A stretch of DNA of 63,912 nt from Acinetobacter sp. ANC 4470 (GTDB lineage Bacteria; Pseudomonadota; Gammaproteobacteria; Pseudomonadales; Moraxellaceae), in NCBI RefSeq assembly GCF_002135335.1, contig NZ_NEGC01000012.1, positions 1 through 63,912 on the forward strand, in the 5' to 3' direction. A program made the translations under genes and the position numbers. The notes under the pieces were generated by a model, which saw only the letters and a program-made list of their open reading frames with translations, did no database searches and was not told where the DNA came from. Positions 17,841 through 27,037 of the stretch are shown here, piece by piece (position 1 is the first letter of the stretch; the number at the start of each line of letters is the position of its first letter).

Positions 17841-18932
17841 TTAGCGATTTGGCAAAACGTCTTTGAGTGCTTCATGCATATCAAGTAGGGCTTTTTCAGT
17901 GGTTTCCCAATCAATACAACCATCAGTCACTGATTGACCATATTCAAGATCATCTAGATTTTCAGGAATATCTTGACGACCACCTTTGAGATGGCTTTCA
18001 ACCATCAGACCAACAATCGACTTGTTACCATCTAAAATTTGTTCTGTGATGTTTTTCAATACAAGTGGTTGTAAATACGGGTCTTTGTTTGAATTGGCAT
18101 GACTGGCATCAATCATGATTTTATTGCTTACTTTCGCTTTGGCTAAAGCATTTTCAGCTTCTGCAACAGAACCTGCGTCATAGTTTGGTTTGCCATTACC
18201 ACCACGTAATACAACGTGTGCGTATGGATTGCCACTGGTGCGAATCACAGAAACTTGACCTTGGTCATTTAAACCGAGGAAGCTATGACCATGTTTAACC
18301 GATTGCATCGCATTGGTTGCAACTGTTAAGCCGCCGTCTGTACCATTTTTAAAGCCAACAGGAGAAGATAAGCCTGAAGACATTTCACGGTGTGTTTGGC
18401 TTTCTGTGGTGCGTGCGCCAATGGCTGACCATGAAATAAGGTCTTGATAATATTGTGGTGAGTTTGGATCGAGTGCTTCAGTGGCACATGGCAAACCTTT
18501 ATTATTGAGTTCAACTAAAAGTTGACGACCAATACGAAGACCTTTTTCAATATTGAAAGAATCATTCATGTCAGGGTCATTAACTAAACCTTTCCAACCC
18601 ACAGTCGTCCGCGGTTTTTCAAAATAAACACGCATCACGATATAAAGCGTATCTTTAATTTTTTCGCTTAAAACTTTTAAACGATCTGCATACTCATGTG
18701 CAGCAACCGTGTCATGAATTGAGCAAGGACCAATGACCACAAATAGACGCTTGTCTTTACCATCAAGAATATTGCGAATGGTTTCTCGACCTTTTAAGAC
18801 AGTTTGGTAGGCATGTTCAGTTAAAGGTAACTCTTTTTTTAATTCAGCAGGAGTTACCAGAGGCTGAATGCTTTGTACATTCACGTCATCGATGTCAGAT
18901 TGTGTAATAGGATTTGACTGTAGTGTATTCAT
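17841..18932 (-). CDS. aroG: DAHP synthase, class I (3-deoxy-7-phosphoheptulonate synthase)
   Basis: 363 residues. First step of the shikimate pathway, joining PEP and erythrose-4-phosphate. Class I (AroFGH) signature segments are LFVVIGPCSIHD, MRVYFEKPRTTVGWKGLVNDPDM, GARTTESQTHREMSSGLS, IMIDASHANSNKD and YGQSVTDGCIDW. An extended N terminus of about 45 residues is consistent with a feedback-regulated isozyme; which amino acid inhibits it cannot be told. I chose ATG at 18932 over a GTG three codons upstream; neither has a strong ribosome binding site. No leader peptide is visible upstream, unlike the second isozyme at 60971. Confidence 0.94.
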   Translation of the reverse strand: MNTLQSNPITQSDIDDVNVQSIQPLVTPAELKKELPLTEHAYQTVLKGRETIRNILDGKDKRLFVVIGPCSIHDTVAAHEYADRLKVLSEKIKDTLYIVMRVYFEKPRTTVGWKGLVNDPDMNDSFNIEKGLRIGRQLLVELNNKGLPCATEALDPNSPQYYQDLISWSAIGARTTESQTHREMSSGLSSPVGFKNGTDGGLTVATNAMQSVKHGHSFLGLNDQGQVSVIRTSGNPYAHVVLRGGNGKPNYDAGSVAEAENALAKAKVSNKIMIDASHANSNKDPYLQPLVLKNITEQILDGNKSIVGLMVESHLKGGRQDIPENLDDLEYGQSVTDGCIDWETTEKALLDMHEALKDVLPNR

Positions 18933-19058
18933 TGCCGTCACTGGTTTGATTATACAAGAGTTTTTTTAGTAGCCTGAATATAACACGATTTAAGTGGTGA
19001 GTTGCTATACAAAACATCAATAAATCCGTGAAAAAAACCAATTAATCGCATAGATAGT

Positions 19059-19949
19059 TTAACCGTTGTTCGAATTTTCAACAGTTAAAATCATAGCAGT
19101 TGTGGGTTTTTCAACAGGTTTTACTTTTACTGGATGAAGGATGAAGTTAATACCTAATGCGAATAAGGTAATGCCTAAAATTTTACGGATAATTTTTTCT
19201 GGTAAGCGTGAACTAATTAAAGTGCCTATTACAATGGCTGGAATTGAGCCGACCAATAGCCAACCAAGCAAGTGTAAATCTACATTACCCGAACTCATAT
19301 GTCCTAAACCTGCAACTAAAGTTAAAAGTACAGCGTGTACTACGTCAGATCCAATAATACGAATCATGGGTAAATTCGGGAACATGAGTACCAATGCCAT
19401 AATGCCAAATGCACCTGCACCGACTGATGATAAAGTGACAAACACGCCCAGTACAATGCCCATAATCACAATATAGGCACGTTTATTTTTAGCCTGAAAA
19501 TTAACCTTTTCGAGGTCTTGAGTCATATCCAAAGGTTCATTTTTACGAAGCTTGTTAAAAAAGCGTTCGATATGCCCACGGAAAATGATAGAAACACCTG
19601 TTAAAGTCAACATAAAACCTAAAACAGTGGTTAGAACTGCTTTATAACTTGTAGACTGACTTAAATAATTTTCTAAAACCCAGTGTGTGGCAAGTGAAGC
19701 AGGAATACTGCCGACAGCCAGCCAAATCACAATGGGCCAGACAATATTCATTTTTTTAGCATGGACCATTGAGCCGCAAAATTTAGAGATTGCGGCATAA
19801 AGTAAGTCAGTACCAATGGCAATGTGTGGCTCAATTCGAAACAAACTAATTAAAATAGGCGTCATGAGTGAACCACCGCCAACACCTGTAATACCGACAC
19901 AGAAGCCGACTAAAACACCTGCTAAAATAAATTCAATTGGACCAAACAT
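19059..19949 (-). CDS. TauE/SafE family sulfite/anion exporter
   Basis: 296-residue inner-membrane protein with about eight hydrophobic segments in two repeats. The first repeat carries GVGGGSLMTPILI and the second SSVGAGAFGIMALVLMFP, the paired motif of TauE/SafE proteins. The family moves sulfite, organosulfonates or related anions; the substrate here is unknown. A hydrophilic loop (about 120-160, RNEPLDMTQDLEKVNFQ) separates the halves. Single gene. Confidence 0.87.
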   Translation of the reverse strand: MFGPIEFILAGVLVGFCVGITGVGGGSLMTPILISLFRIEPHIAIGTDLLYAAISKFCGSMVHAKKMNIVWPIVIWLAVGSIPASLATHWVLENYLSQSTSYKAVLTTVLGFMLTLTGVSIIFRGHIERFFNKLRKNEPLDMTQDLEKVNFQAKNKRAYIVIMGIVLGVFVTLSSVGAGAFGIMALVLMFPNLPMIRIIGSDVVHAVLLTLVAGLGHMSSGNVDLHLLGWLLVGSIPAIVIGTLISSRLPEKIIRKILGITLFALGINFILHPVKVKPVEKPTTAMILTVENSNNG

Positions 19950-20114
19950 GGTTATATGCCAAATATCAAAAAACGTGCATATGTTATGACTATTTAAGAT
20001 AAGTCGTTGTCTTGATTATTGATTTACTTATTCCAAAAAACGCTAAAGTAAATTCAATAGATCCTAAATTTTCTAGCACTTATTTTAAACGGTGAATGAT
20101 GGTTATCTATATAG

Positions 20115-20399
20115 CTACTTTTGTTTGGGTTTTAGCTCATTTATATACAGAATAAAAATAAAAATCAGAGGACTGGAAAAGACCCAGAAGCTAATAAAAC
20201 CAATACTTGAACCAGTTTGTTGTATCAATAATAACGTTGAGATAAACATGAACAGAAAAGAAATAGCTTTGGTTATTTGCGGATAATGGGCCAAGAAAGA
20301 CCATTTAGATTGCAGCGTCCTCTTCATTTGTTTTTCACTGATCTGGTATAGACCATAGACAGCACATAGAATAAAAAGGAAGCTGAACACAATATTCAT
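20115..20399 (-). CDS. Small membrane protein of the iron-uptake operon (DUF3325-like)
   Basis: 94 residues with three predicted membrane helices and a conserved-looking basic loop (SEKQMKRTLQSKW). I assign it tentatively to the DUF3325 group from size, topology and position: it is the last gene after the PepSY protein, overlapping it by four bases. Function unknown; probably accessory to siderophore iron reduction or release. Confidence 0.65.
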   Translation of the reverse strand: MNIVFSFLFILCAVYGLYQISEKQMKRTLQSKWSFLAHYPQITKAISFLFMFISTLLLIQQTGSSIGFISFWVFSSPLIFIFILYINELKPKQK

Positions 20400-21964
20400 G
20401 GGACGCTTTCCTCACTGTTCGCCTGAGTATTTTTTTCAAGCTTATTCCTTATTTTTGTTTGGGCTTTGAGTTGAATAGGTTGAATGTTTCTGTATAGAAA
20501 TACTGCCAATAAGCCAAAAATGAGCATGAATAAGTCGATTCTAAAGAAAGTCCAAAACTCGGTGAAACCGTGAAGACTATTTAGTTGTAGTAGAAAAATA
20601 AGATTAAACACGGGTAAGAAAAATGCTAAGGCTATAAAAATACTCAATTGAAATTTCCAGAGATGTTGTTTTTTAATACATAAACTTATGGCAAAGATGG
20701 CTAACCACATGGCAAAAAAAGTTATCACTTCATAATTTTGAGTACTCTGCGTGAGTAAACCAATTCGATTTGCATAAAAGTAACTAAGAACTGCAATAGG
20801 TAAGCCAATAATAGCTGTGACATTCAGTCTTTGAACGAGGTAATACCCTAAGTGGAATTGTTCAGTTTTTGTTTGCAGTTGTCGCTTTAGACTCCAAAGT
20901 AATAGTCCTGAAGCAATCATCGCGCAGCCCAGTAAGCCTGAAAAAAATAAGGCTAAGCGGAGTAGCGGTTGAGCAAAAGTTGCCATATGTAATCCGTATA
21001 CACCTGCATTCAGCGTTGCAATAGCGCTATCGTTCTTCGTATTGCATAATTTTTCTCCCGTGACTGCATTCAAGGTAATTTGCGCTGGATTACGAGTAAT
21101 TGAGTGGTCTTTAGCTTCGATAAAAGTGATTTGTGCTTGTTGGGTATTGGGACTTTTTATATTAATAGCGCTGTATTCTGTTTTGCCCCATTCTTTTATA
21201 ACGGGCTGCATTAAGCTGTGAATAGATAACATATTAGCGGGAGAGTTATTTTCAATTTTGGGGATTGTTTTGGAATTAATTTCTTCAAAATATTGGTAAT
21301 TATTTTCAGGATAGAGTTTTTGCATGCCCCAAGGTAAATATAAATAGAAGAAAATAGCCAACCCTGTGAAAGTAACAGTGAGAAAGAAGGGTAAAGCAAT
21401 AACAGAGCTGACATTGTGGAAATCTAAATATGAACGTTGTCCTTTAAAGGCACGTAAAGTAAAGAAATCGGTCAGAATTTTTTTATGAGTAATAATGCCT
21501 GAAACTAGCGCAATCAGCATAATAAATGCTGCGAGTGAAACGATTAATCTGCCTATTAAATAGGGCATACCAAACAATTGAAAGTGGAATAGATAGAAAA
21601 AATCTCCCCCCTGTGTTTGTGTCAAAGTTAACTCTTTTCCTGTATTTGGATTTAATGTTTTGCTTTCATAAGCAGCATCTGCTTTTTGCCAATAGAGTTG
21701 GTTGACTGGTTTTTGTTCATTTGCGAGATTGATCATCCATGTTTTAGCATCTGGTGCATTTTGTTCTAAATATTGGTATGCAGTATGTATCGCTGTATCT
21801 TGATTAACTTGTATTTGGGCAAGCGGTGGTTGCATCCATAGACTTATGTCATGACGATAATAAGACAGAGAGCCCATCATAAAAATGGCGAACAATAACC
21901 AGCCAAAAATTAAACCTGTCCAAGAGTGTAGCCATGCCATAGATTGACGTATTGATTTTTGCAT
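20396..21964 (-). CDS. PepSY-associated TM protein (iron-regulated membrane protein)
   Basis: 522 residues. PepSY_TM architecture: the first helix follows SMAWLHSWTGLIFGWLLF with its His, then a periplasmic region with PepSY-like segments (about 45-135 and 240-300), further helices including DFHNVSSVIALPFFLTVTFTGLAIFF, and four to five helices at the C terminus. Such proteins are found with TonB receptors and are thought to reduce or process iron from siderophores at the inner membrane. Third gene of the operon starting at 24520, three bases after the gene before it. Confidence 0.85.
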   Translation of the reverse strand: MQKSIRQSMAWLHSWTGLIFGWLLFAIFMMGSLSYYRHDISLWMQPPLAQIQVNQDTAIHTAYQYLEQNAPDAKTWMINLANEQKPVNQLYWQKADAAYESKTLNPNTGKELTLTQTQGGDFFYLFHFQLFGMPYLIGRLIVSLAAFIMLIALVSGIITHKKILTDFFTLRAFKGQRSYLDFHNVSSVIALPFFLTVTFTGLAIFFYLYLPWGMQKLYPENNYQYFEEINSKTIPKIENNSPANMLSIHSLMQPVIKEWGKTEYSAINIKSPNTQQAQITFIEAKDHSITRNPAQITLNAVTGEKLCNTKNDSAIATLNAGVYGLHMATFAQPLLRLALFFSGLLGCAMIASGLLLWSLKRQLQTKTEQFHLGYYLVQRLNVTAIIGLPIAVLSYFYANRIGLLTQSTQNYEVITFFAMWLAIFAISLCIKKQHLWKFQLSIFIALAFFLPVFNLIFLLQLNSLHGFTEFWTFFRIDLFMLIFGLLAVFLYRNIQPIQLKAQTKIRNKLEKNTQANSEESVP

Positions 21965-21967
21965 GAC

Positions 21968-22261
21968 TTAACCCAGTACCCAGTAGAGCGCATAAAAACA
22001 AGCAGTTAAACCCATACTCATCAAGCTTAATTTACGTAAAGAGTAGATACAAAAACTGCTAATCACAAAGCCAACAAAAAATAAAATACTCATAAATGCA
22101 GCTAAGTAAATAGATTCTGCTTTTGGAAGTGAATGATGAAAAAGTATTGTCAGATTATTCATTAATAAAGAAGTGCAAGCGTAACCAAATATAAAGGCAA
22201 TGATAAAGCGATAGAGCACTGTCATTCGATAAGAAAAAGATAGGGAAGATGTTTTACTCAT
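21968..22261 (-). CDS. Small membrane protein, DUF3649-like
   Basis: 97 residues with about three membrane helices (FIIAFIFGYACTSLLM, IYLAAFMSILFFVGFVISSFCIYSL, SMGLTACFYALYWVLG). Size, topology and place between a TonB-dependent receptor and a PepSY protein match DUF3649. Function unknown, inferred to assist iron uptake. 60 bases downstream of the receptor gene. Confidence 0.68.
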   Translation of the reverse strand: MSKTSSLSFSYRMTVLYRFIIAFIFGYACTSLLMNNLTILFHHSLPKAESIYLAAFMSILFFVGFVISSFCIYSLRKLSLMSMGLTACFYALYWVLG

Positions 22262-22321
22262 AAGGGAAGATCACTGTGCTCATCAAAAACCAAGCCTGAG
22301 TATTCAGACTTGGTGGGGGAG

Positions 22322-24520
22322 TTAGTATTTGAATTTTACTGCAACTGTATAGTTAGCAGGCTCTCCATAAAAAGCTTGTCCATCTGGGAAGCTATTTAAG
22401 TACTTTTTAGCGGTCACATTTTTAGCATTTGCTTGTAGCAGAATATGGTCATTGACTTCATAACTGGCCATTAAGTTGACGAGCGCATAAGCATCCTGAG
22501 TGATGGTGCTATTTAAGGTCGAGTCATACAGTTTGATATTGTCTTGCCATTGCAGTCCAGCACCAATTTTAAGTTTAGGTAAGGTGGGTACAGTATAAGT
22601 CGCTAACAAATTGATGGTTTGATTTGGATTATAAGTACGTGCCGCACCGCCATTTTTCATATCTTTCAGGCTAAATTGGGTGTAACCAAAAGCTAAATTA
22701 ATATCATCATTAATTTGCCCTGCTAGGCCAACTTCTACGCCTTGAGAAAGTAAATCACTGGTCTTAGAAGTACGATTTAATGGGTTACCATCTGAATTAC
22801 GTAATGGATAATTATTTTGCTCAGTTCTAAACACGCTGATTGAACCCGTTAATTGATCATCTAACCATGAACTTTTAATACCCATTTCATAACTTTCACC
22901 TTCAACGGGTTTTAAAGCTTGGCGCGTCGTTTCTTCAATGCCTGTTTGTGGACGGAAAATAGAGGTATAGCTCATGTAGCCTGTATATTCAGGTGTGAAG
23001 TTATAGGTTAAGCCTGCATATGGCGATAACTTACTTTCATCATAGTCCATTGGAGAGCCATAACTGCTGCCACGACTTGTCGCCTGAACGTAATTTCCAC
23101 CTAAGATGAATTTTAAGTCATCGGTTAAATGAAGACGTGTTGCTGCGTAGTATGAGTTAATTTTTTGTCTATAGTCGGCTGCATCACTAAAGTCAGACCA
23201 CGTTACCGATTGCGGTGTCCAGCTCGCCCAATCTGTTGTGGATTGAGTAATATAAGGAACACCATTATAAGTGTTCGTGACATTGTTAATATTACTGTCA
23301 TTAATAAAACCACTAGATTGTTGGTCGTACTGATGCGTTTGAATACGACTGTATCCCAAAGTCGCTTCATGTTCTTGATTAAATAAGTTGTAAGTTCCTT
23401 GGAAATTTAAATCAGCAAAGTGTTTACGGAGTTGTTCTTTGCCACCCCAAGCTGTAAGCGAAACGCCTGAACCATCTGCTTGCGGGTTGCCATAGTAATA
23501 AAGCAAGCGGCTATCGTGTTCAGTATCGCTATAGTTGTAGGTGAGTTTAGCCGTCCATTTTTTGCCAAGTTTCTGTTGTAGTTCTAGGAAAGCATCTTGG
23601 GAGGTATTGTCCCAATGAGTCCAATCTGGATTTGGATTATAATTGCGGTCGTAAGAAAGTTGTTTGCCATCTGCACCGAGTAGGGGTAAAGCACCCCAGT
23701 TATTGGCATTTGGTTTATTTTGATTTTGACTATAACCGACAGTTAATAATGTTGAGTCAGTAATATCTGCTTCTAATATGCCTGCAAAACCATTTTTTTC
23801 AGAAGAATATCGGTCAAGATGCGAATCTCCTGTTTGCTCATAACCCATGAGACGACCACGTACACGTCCATCTGGAGAAAGTGAACCAGAAACGTCTGCT
23901 TCATAGCGCTGGGTATCCCAAGAACCATAACTTAGTCCCGCACTTGCCTGTAATTCTTTGGTCGGACGTTTACGAATATTATTAATGGTCGCACTTGGGT
24001 CACCAAAAGCATTGGATAGAGCATCGGCTCCTTTTACGACTTCGACACGGTCATAAAAGTAAGTGTCTGGATTGGTATTGTTATAGTTATAACTGCTTAA
24101 AGGGAAGCCTACGCCGTCAGTAAGAATATTTGAAATTTCAAAACCACGCGCCATGTAAGTGGTACGTTCTGTTTCTTGACTCAGAACCGTGACTCCGGGC
24201 GTATTTTTTAAGATTTCACGTGTTGAATTTAAACCAAAATCTTCGATCTGCTGACGCGTCACCACATTAACTGTTTGAGGTGTTTCTTTCACGGCAATGT
24301 TGAGCTTTGATGCACTGCTACTATTTTTTACTGTGTACGCTTTGGTTTTTTCGGAGCTTTCATTTGCATGGTCTGATTGAGCTTGTAGTTGAATGGTGGA
24401 TAAGGTTTGAACCTGATTTTCTGTAGAATTTTCTGCAAAACTATACTGGACACTTAGAATTGCAAAACTGAGCAAAGACAATTTAAAGCCGTTTGAAAGC
24501 ATAGGAGAGATGGATTGCAT
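22322..24520 (-). CDS. TonB-dependent siderophore receptor
   Basis: 732 residues from the chosen ATG at 24520. Signal peptide MLSNGFKLSLLSFAILSVQYSFA, then a TonB-box-like stretch (STIQLQAQ), the plug domain (KLNIAVKETPQTVNVVTRQQIEDFGL to about residue 190, with DGVGFPLSSYNYN) and a 22-strand barrel ending in an aromatic residue (VAVKFKY). Ferric siderophore uptake across the outer membrane; the ligand cannot be told. A longer frame to 24652 would run through the likely Fur box and is rejected. First gene of the operon with the DUF3649-, PepSY- and DUF3325-like genes. Confidence 0.92.
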   Translation of the reverse strand: MQSISPMLSNGFKLSLLSFAILSVQYSFAENSTENQVQTLSTIQLQAQSDHANESSEKTKAYTVKNSSSASKLNIAVKETPQTVNVVTRQQIEDFGLNSTREILKNTPGVTVLSQETERTTYMARGFEISNILTDGVGFPLSSYNYNNTNPDTYFYDRVEVVKGADALSNAFGDPSATINNIRKRPTKELQASAGLSYGSWDTQRYEADVSGSLSPDGRVRGRLMGYEQTGDSHLDRYSSEKNGFAGILEADITDSTLLTVGYSQNQNKPNANNWGALPLLGADGKQLSYDRNYNPNPDWTHWDNTSQDAFLELQQKLGKKWTAKLTYNYSDTEHDSRLLYYYGNPQADGSGVSLTAWGGKEQLRKHFADLNFQGTYNLFNQEHEATLGYSRIQTHQYDQQSSGFINDSNINNVTNTYNGVPYITQSTTDWASWTPQSVTWSDFSDAADYRQKINSYYAATRLHLTDDLKFILGGNYVQATSRGSSYGSPMDYDESKLSPYAGLTYNFTPEYTGYMSYTSIFRPQTGIEETTRQALKPVEGESYEMGIKSSWLDDQLTGSISVFRTEQNNYPLRNSDGNPLNRTSKTSDLLSQGVEVGLAGQINDDINLAFGYTQFSLKDMKNGGAARTYNPNQTINLLATYTVPTLPKLKIGAGLQWQDNIKLYDSTLNSTITQDAYALVNLMASYEVNDHILLQANAKNVTAKKYLNSFPDGQAFYGEPANYTVAVKFKY

Positions 24521-24528
24521 TTCGTAAT

Positions 24529-24547
24529 CTAAATGAAAATAATTATC
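24529..24547 (-). promoter_or_regulatory. Probable Fur box
   Basis: On the minus strand GATAATTATTTTCATTTAG matches the 19-base Fur consensus GATAATGATAATCATTATC at about 14 positions. It lies just before the receptor start. A second, weaker AT-rich match to Fur repeats lies at about 24607-24634. Iron repression of the receptor operon is inferred. Confidence 0.6.
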
Positions 24548-24743
24548 GTTTATGTTATTGTTTGATGGGTTAAAACGCAATGTAATAACCATTGATATTT
24601 TGAATAAAATAATGATGTAGAAATGATAATTTAAATAAAAAATTAAATACATTCGTGCTTATTTGCTCCGTGTTAAAGTCTAGCTAGGATTTCAAATATA
24701 TGAGTATGCTAAAATAGCCATCATTCTAAAGAGGATAAAAGTC

Positions 24744-25922
24744 TTGCAAAATCGGAAGCTTAAAATAGGAATAGTCGTAGGCGAGGTATCTGGTGACACA
24801 CTTGGTGCCAAACTGATTCGTAGTTTTCGTGAGCAAGGCATTGATGCAGAGTTTGAAGGGATCGGTGGCCCTCAAATGATTGCTGAAGGTTTCAAAAGTT
24901 ATTATCCGATGGATATTTTATCGGTTATGGGCATTGTTGAAGTTTTAAAAGATATTAAAAAACTGTTTGCTGTACGCGATGGTTTAGTTGCTACTTGGAC
25001 TCAAGATCCCGTCGATATCTTTATTGGTATTGATGCGCCAGACTTTAATTTACGCTTATCGAAAAGCTTAAAACAAAAAAATCTACCGATTAAAACCGTG
25101 CAATATGTCAGTCCCTCTGTATGGGCATGGCGACAGGGACGAGTACATGGGATTAAAGCCAGTATTGATTTAGTGCTATGTTTATTTCCGTTTGAAAAAG
25201 CTTTTTATCATAAATTTGATGTGCCTGCTGCTTTTGTTGGGCATCCATTGGCGAGTCAATTGCCACTGAAAAATCCTCTGATTGAGGCGAAACAAGAGCT
25301 TGGTCTAAATGTAGAGCAGAAGCATATTGCACTATTACCAGGCAGTCGCCGTGGTGAAATTGAACGACTTGGCCCATTGGTACTCGATGCAGCGAAAATT
25401 ATTAGCCAAAAGCATCCTGACTATATATTTTTAATTCCTGCGATTAATGATGCACGTCAGCAGCAGATTGTAGAATTATTAAAGAATTATCCAAGTGATT
25501 TTGTTGCGAAAGTTAAATTGATGGAAAATACAGATACCGAATCTAAAATTGGTCGTCAAGTGATGAATGCTGCAAATATTGTGGCATTGGCATCAGGAAC
25601 GGCAACCTTGGAAGCGATGTTGTTGCACCGTCCGATGGTGACTTTTTATAAGCTCAATTGGTTGACTTATGTTGTCGTTAAATTTCTGATCAAAATTCCG
25701 TATTACTCATTGCCGAATATTATTGCGGGTAAAAAAGTTATTCGGGAACTGATTCAAAATGATGCGACAGCAGAAAAGTTAGCAGCTGAAATTGAAAAAC
25801 TGATGAATGTTGAAACTGCACAAATTCAAGTCATGCAATTGATTACGATGCATAAAAAATTATTGGCAGGCAATAGTGAAGATCCTGTTCAAGCAATTTT
25901 GGCGACGTTAACGGTAGAATAA
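24744..25922 (+). CDS. lpxB: Lipid-A-disaccharide synthase
   Basis: 392 residues, GT19 glycosyltransferase that joins UDP-diacylglucosamine and lipid X in lipid A synthesis at the inner membrane. Visible: KIGIVVGEVSGDTLGAKLI at the N terminus, SPSVWAWRQGRV, LLPGSRRGEIERL and the C-terminal ALASGTATLEAMLL with the donor-binding region. The start is TTG at 24744 with AGAGGA eight bases before it. It is not in the usual lpxD-fabZ-lpxA run and converges with the AraC-type gene, one base apart. Confidence 0.95.
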   Translation: MQNRKLKIGIVVGEVSGDTLGAKLIRSFREQGIDAEFEGIGGPQMIAEGFKSYYPMDILSVMGIVEVLKDIKKLFAVRDGLVATWTQDPVDIFIGIDAPDFNLRLSKSLKQKNLPIKTVQYVSPSVWAWRQGRVHGIKASIDLVLCLFPFEKAFYHKFDVPAAFVGHPLASQLPLKNPLIEAKQELGLNVEQKHIALLPGSRRGEIERLGPLVLDAAKIISQKHPDYIFLIPAINDARQQQIVELLKNYPSDFVAKVKLMENTDTESKIGRQVMNAANIVALASGTATLEAMLLHRPMVTFYKLNWLTYVVVKFLIKIPYYSLPNIIAGKKVIRELIQNDATAEKLAAEIEKLMNVETAQIQVMQLITMHKKLLAGNSEDPVQAILATLTVE

Positions 25923-25923
25923 T

Positions 25924-26847
25924 TTACTGAAATTTTTGGCGATACTGACTTGGGGTTAAATCAAAAAGTCGTTTAAAAGTTTGGCTAAATGCAGTTTCCG
26001 AAGAATAACCGACCCGATGGGCAATTTGTTGAATAGACAATTGTCCTTCACGTAAATGCTGAGATGCCAAACGGAAGCGATATTGCTGTAGATAAGCCAA
26101 CGGTGTTTCACCGACAATCGTGCTAAATAAAGTCGCAAACTTGGAGCGAGACATGCAGCATTGTTCCGCTAGCATTTCAACTGTCCAAGCCAGTTCAGGT
26201 TTTCCATGAATAGCGGCTAAAGCACTTGCCAGTTCGGTATGGGATAAGGCCCTCAGCCAATTATTGCAATCTTGGAGCTGGGTAATATAGTCACGAACAC
26301 ATTCAATAAAAAGAATACTGACCAAATGGTCGAGAATTTTGTCGCGACCCGGTCGAATTGGGTAGGCTTCAACTGCTAGAAAATGCAGACCAATTTGCAG
26401 CCATTCCGGTGCATTACTACCAGTAATATGGTGAATATGAATATAGTTGGGTAGGGCGTTAAGTAAAGGACGCGCCATGATGGTATCAATATGGCAGCGT
26501 ATGGCTAAAATTAAAGCAGGCTCACCACTTTGGCTGCCAAACGCGATGGTTTCTTGTCTTTTTTGATCAAAAAGAGGCGTGATGTTAAGTGCTTCAACTA
26601 AATTATTTTTGTTATTGCTCAGACAAGTATGATTTTGCCCAGACGGAATCAGAACTAAATCACCCGCTTCAACCTGAAGTTGGGTTTGCGAGTCAAGTTG
26701 AATCGTCATATTGCCCATGAGTACTACATAGCCAATCATGGCACCTTGTTCTTGATAGGCATATGCCCAGTCACCTTGGGGTTTTAAATAAATATATTCA
26801 GATTTATTGAGATGAATATCATCAAAAATTTTACTTAAAGCATCCAT
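25924..26847 (-). CDS. AraC/XylS family regulator, probably AlkR-like
   Basis: 307 residues. N-terminal cupin-type sensor domain of the AraC_binding_2 kind (about 1-185) and two C-terminal helix-turn-helix motifs (about 205-305; WTVEMLAEQCCMSRSKFATLFSTIVGETPLAYL and LSIQQIAHRVGYSSETAFSQTFKRLFDLTPSQYRQ). It is divergent from the alkane hydroxylase gene. In Acinetobacter the AraC-type AlkR activates its divergent alkane hydroxylase gene in response to alkanes, so this is the likely role. Confidence 0.88.
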   Translation of the reverse strand: MDALSKIFDDIHLNKSEYIYLKPQGDWAYAYQEQGAMIGYVVLMGNMTIQLDSQTQLQVEAGDLVLIPSGQNHTCLSNNKNNLVEALNITPLFDQKRQETIAFGSQSGEPALILAIRCHIDTIMARPLLNALPNYIHIHHITGSNAPEWLQIGLHFLAVEAYPIRPGRDKILDHLVSILFIECVRDYITQLQDCNNWLRALSHTELASALAAIHGKPELAWTVEMLAEQCCMSRSKFATLFSTIVGETPLAYLQQYRFRLASQHLREGQLSIQQIAHRVGYSSETAFSQTFKRLFDLTPSQYRQKFQ

Positions 26848-26939
26848 GTATTATCGTTCTTTTATCATCGAATAAAATTATAAAAAGCTTAGAGTCATTC
26901 AAGCATGTGTTTTTAGGTCAAATATTGGCTATAGATGCC

Positions 26940-26980
26940 AAGGACGTTTGCATAGGTTTTTTGGACGTTTACAACTGTTC
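26940..26980 (+). promoter_or_regulatory. Candidate AraC-type activator site and alkB promoter
   Basis: Direct repeats GGACGTTTGCATAGG (from 26942) and GGACGTTTACAACTG (from 26963) start 21 bases apart, two helical turns. The second repeat abuts a possible -35 (TTGATG, 26981-26986), with a possible -10 (TATAAC, 27002-27007) at a short 15-base spacing. This layout is typical of AraC/XylS activation. Confidence 0.6.
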
Positions 26981-27037
26981 TTGATGGCCCCTTTCTAGAA
27001 ATATAACGGTAGAGCAAAAAATAGGGAAGTCGCCAGT

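Noticed and set aside
24521..24652. Longer N terminus of the TonB receptor
   Set aside because: It would cover the Fur-like box and precede an intact signal peptide, which must be at the N terminus.
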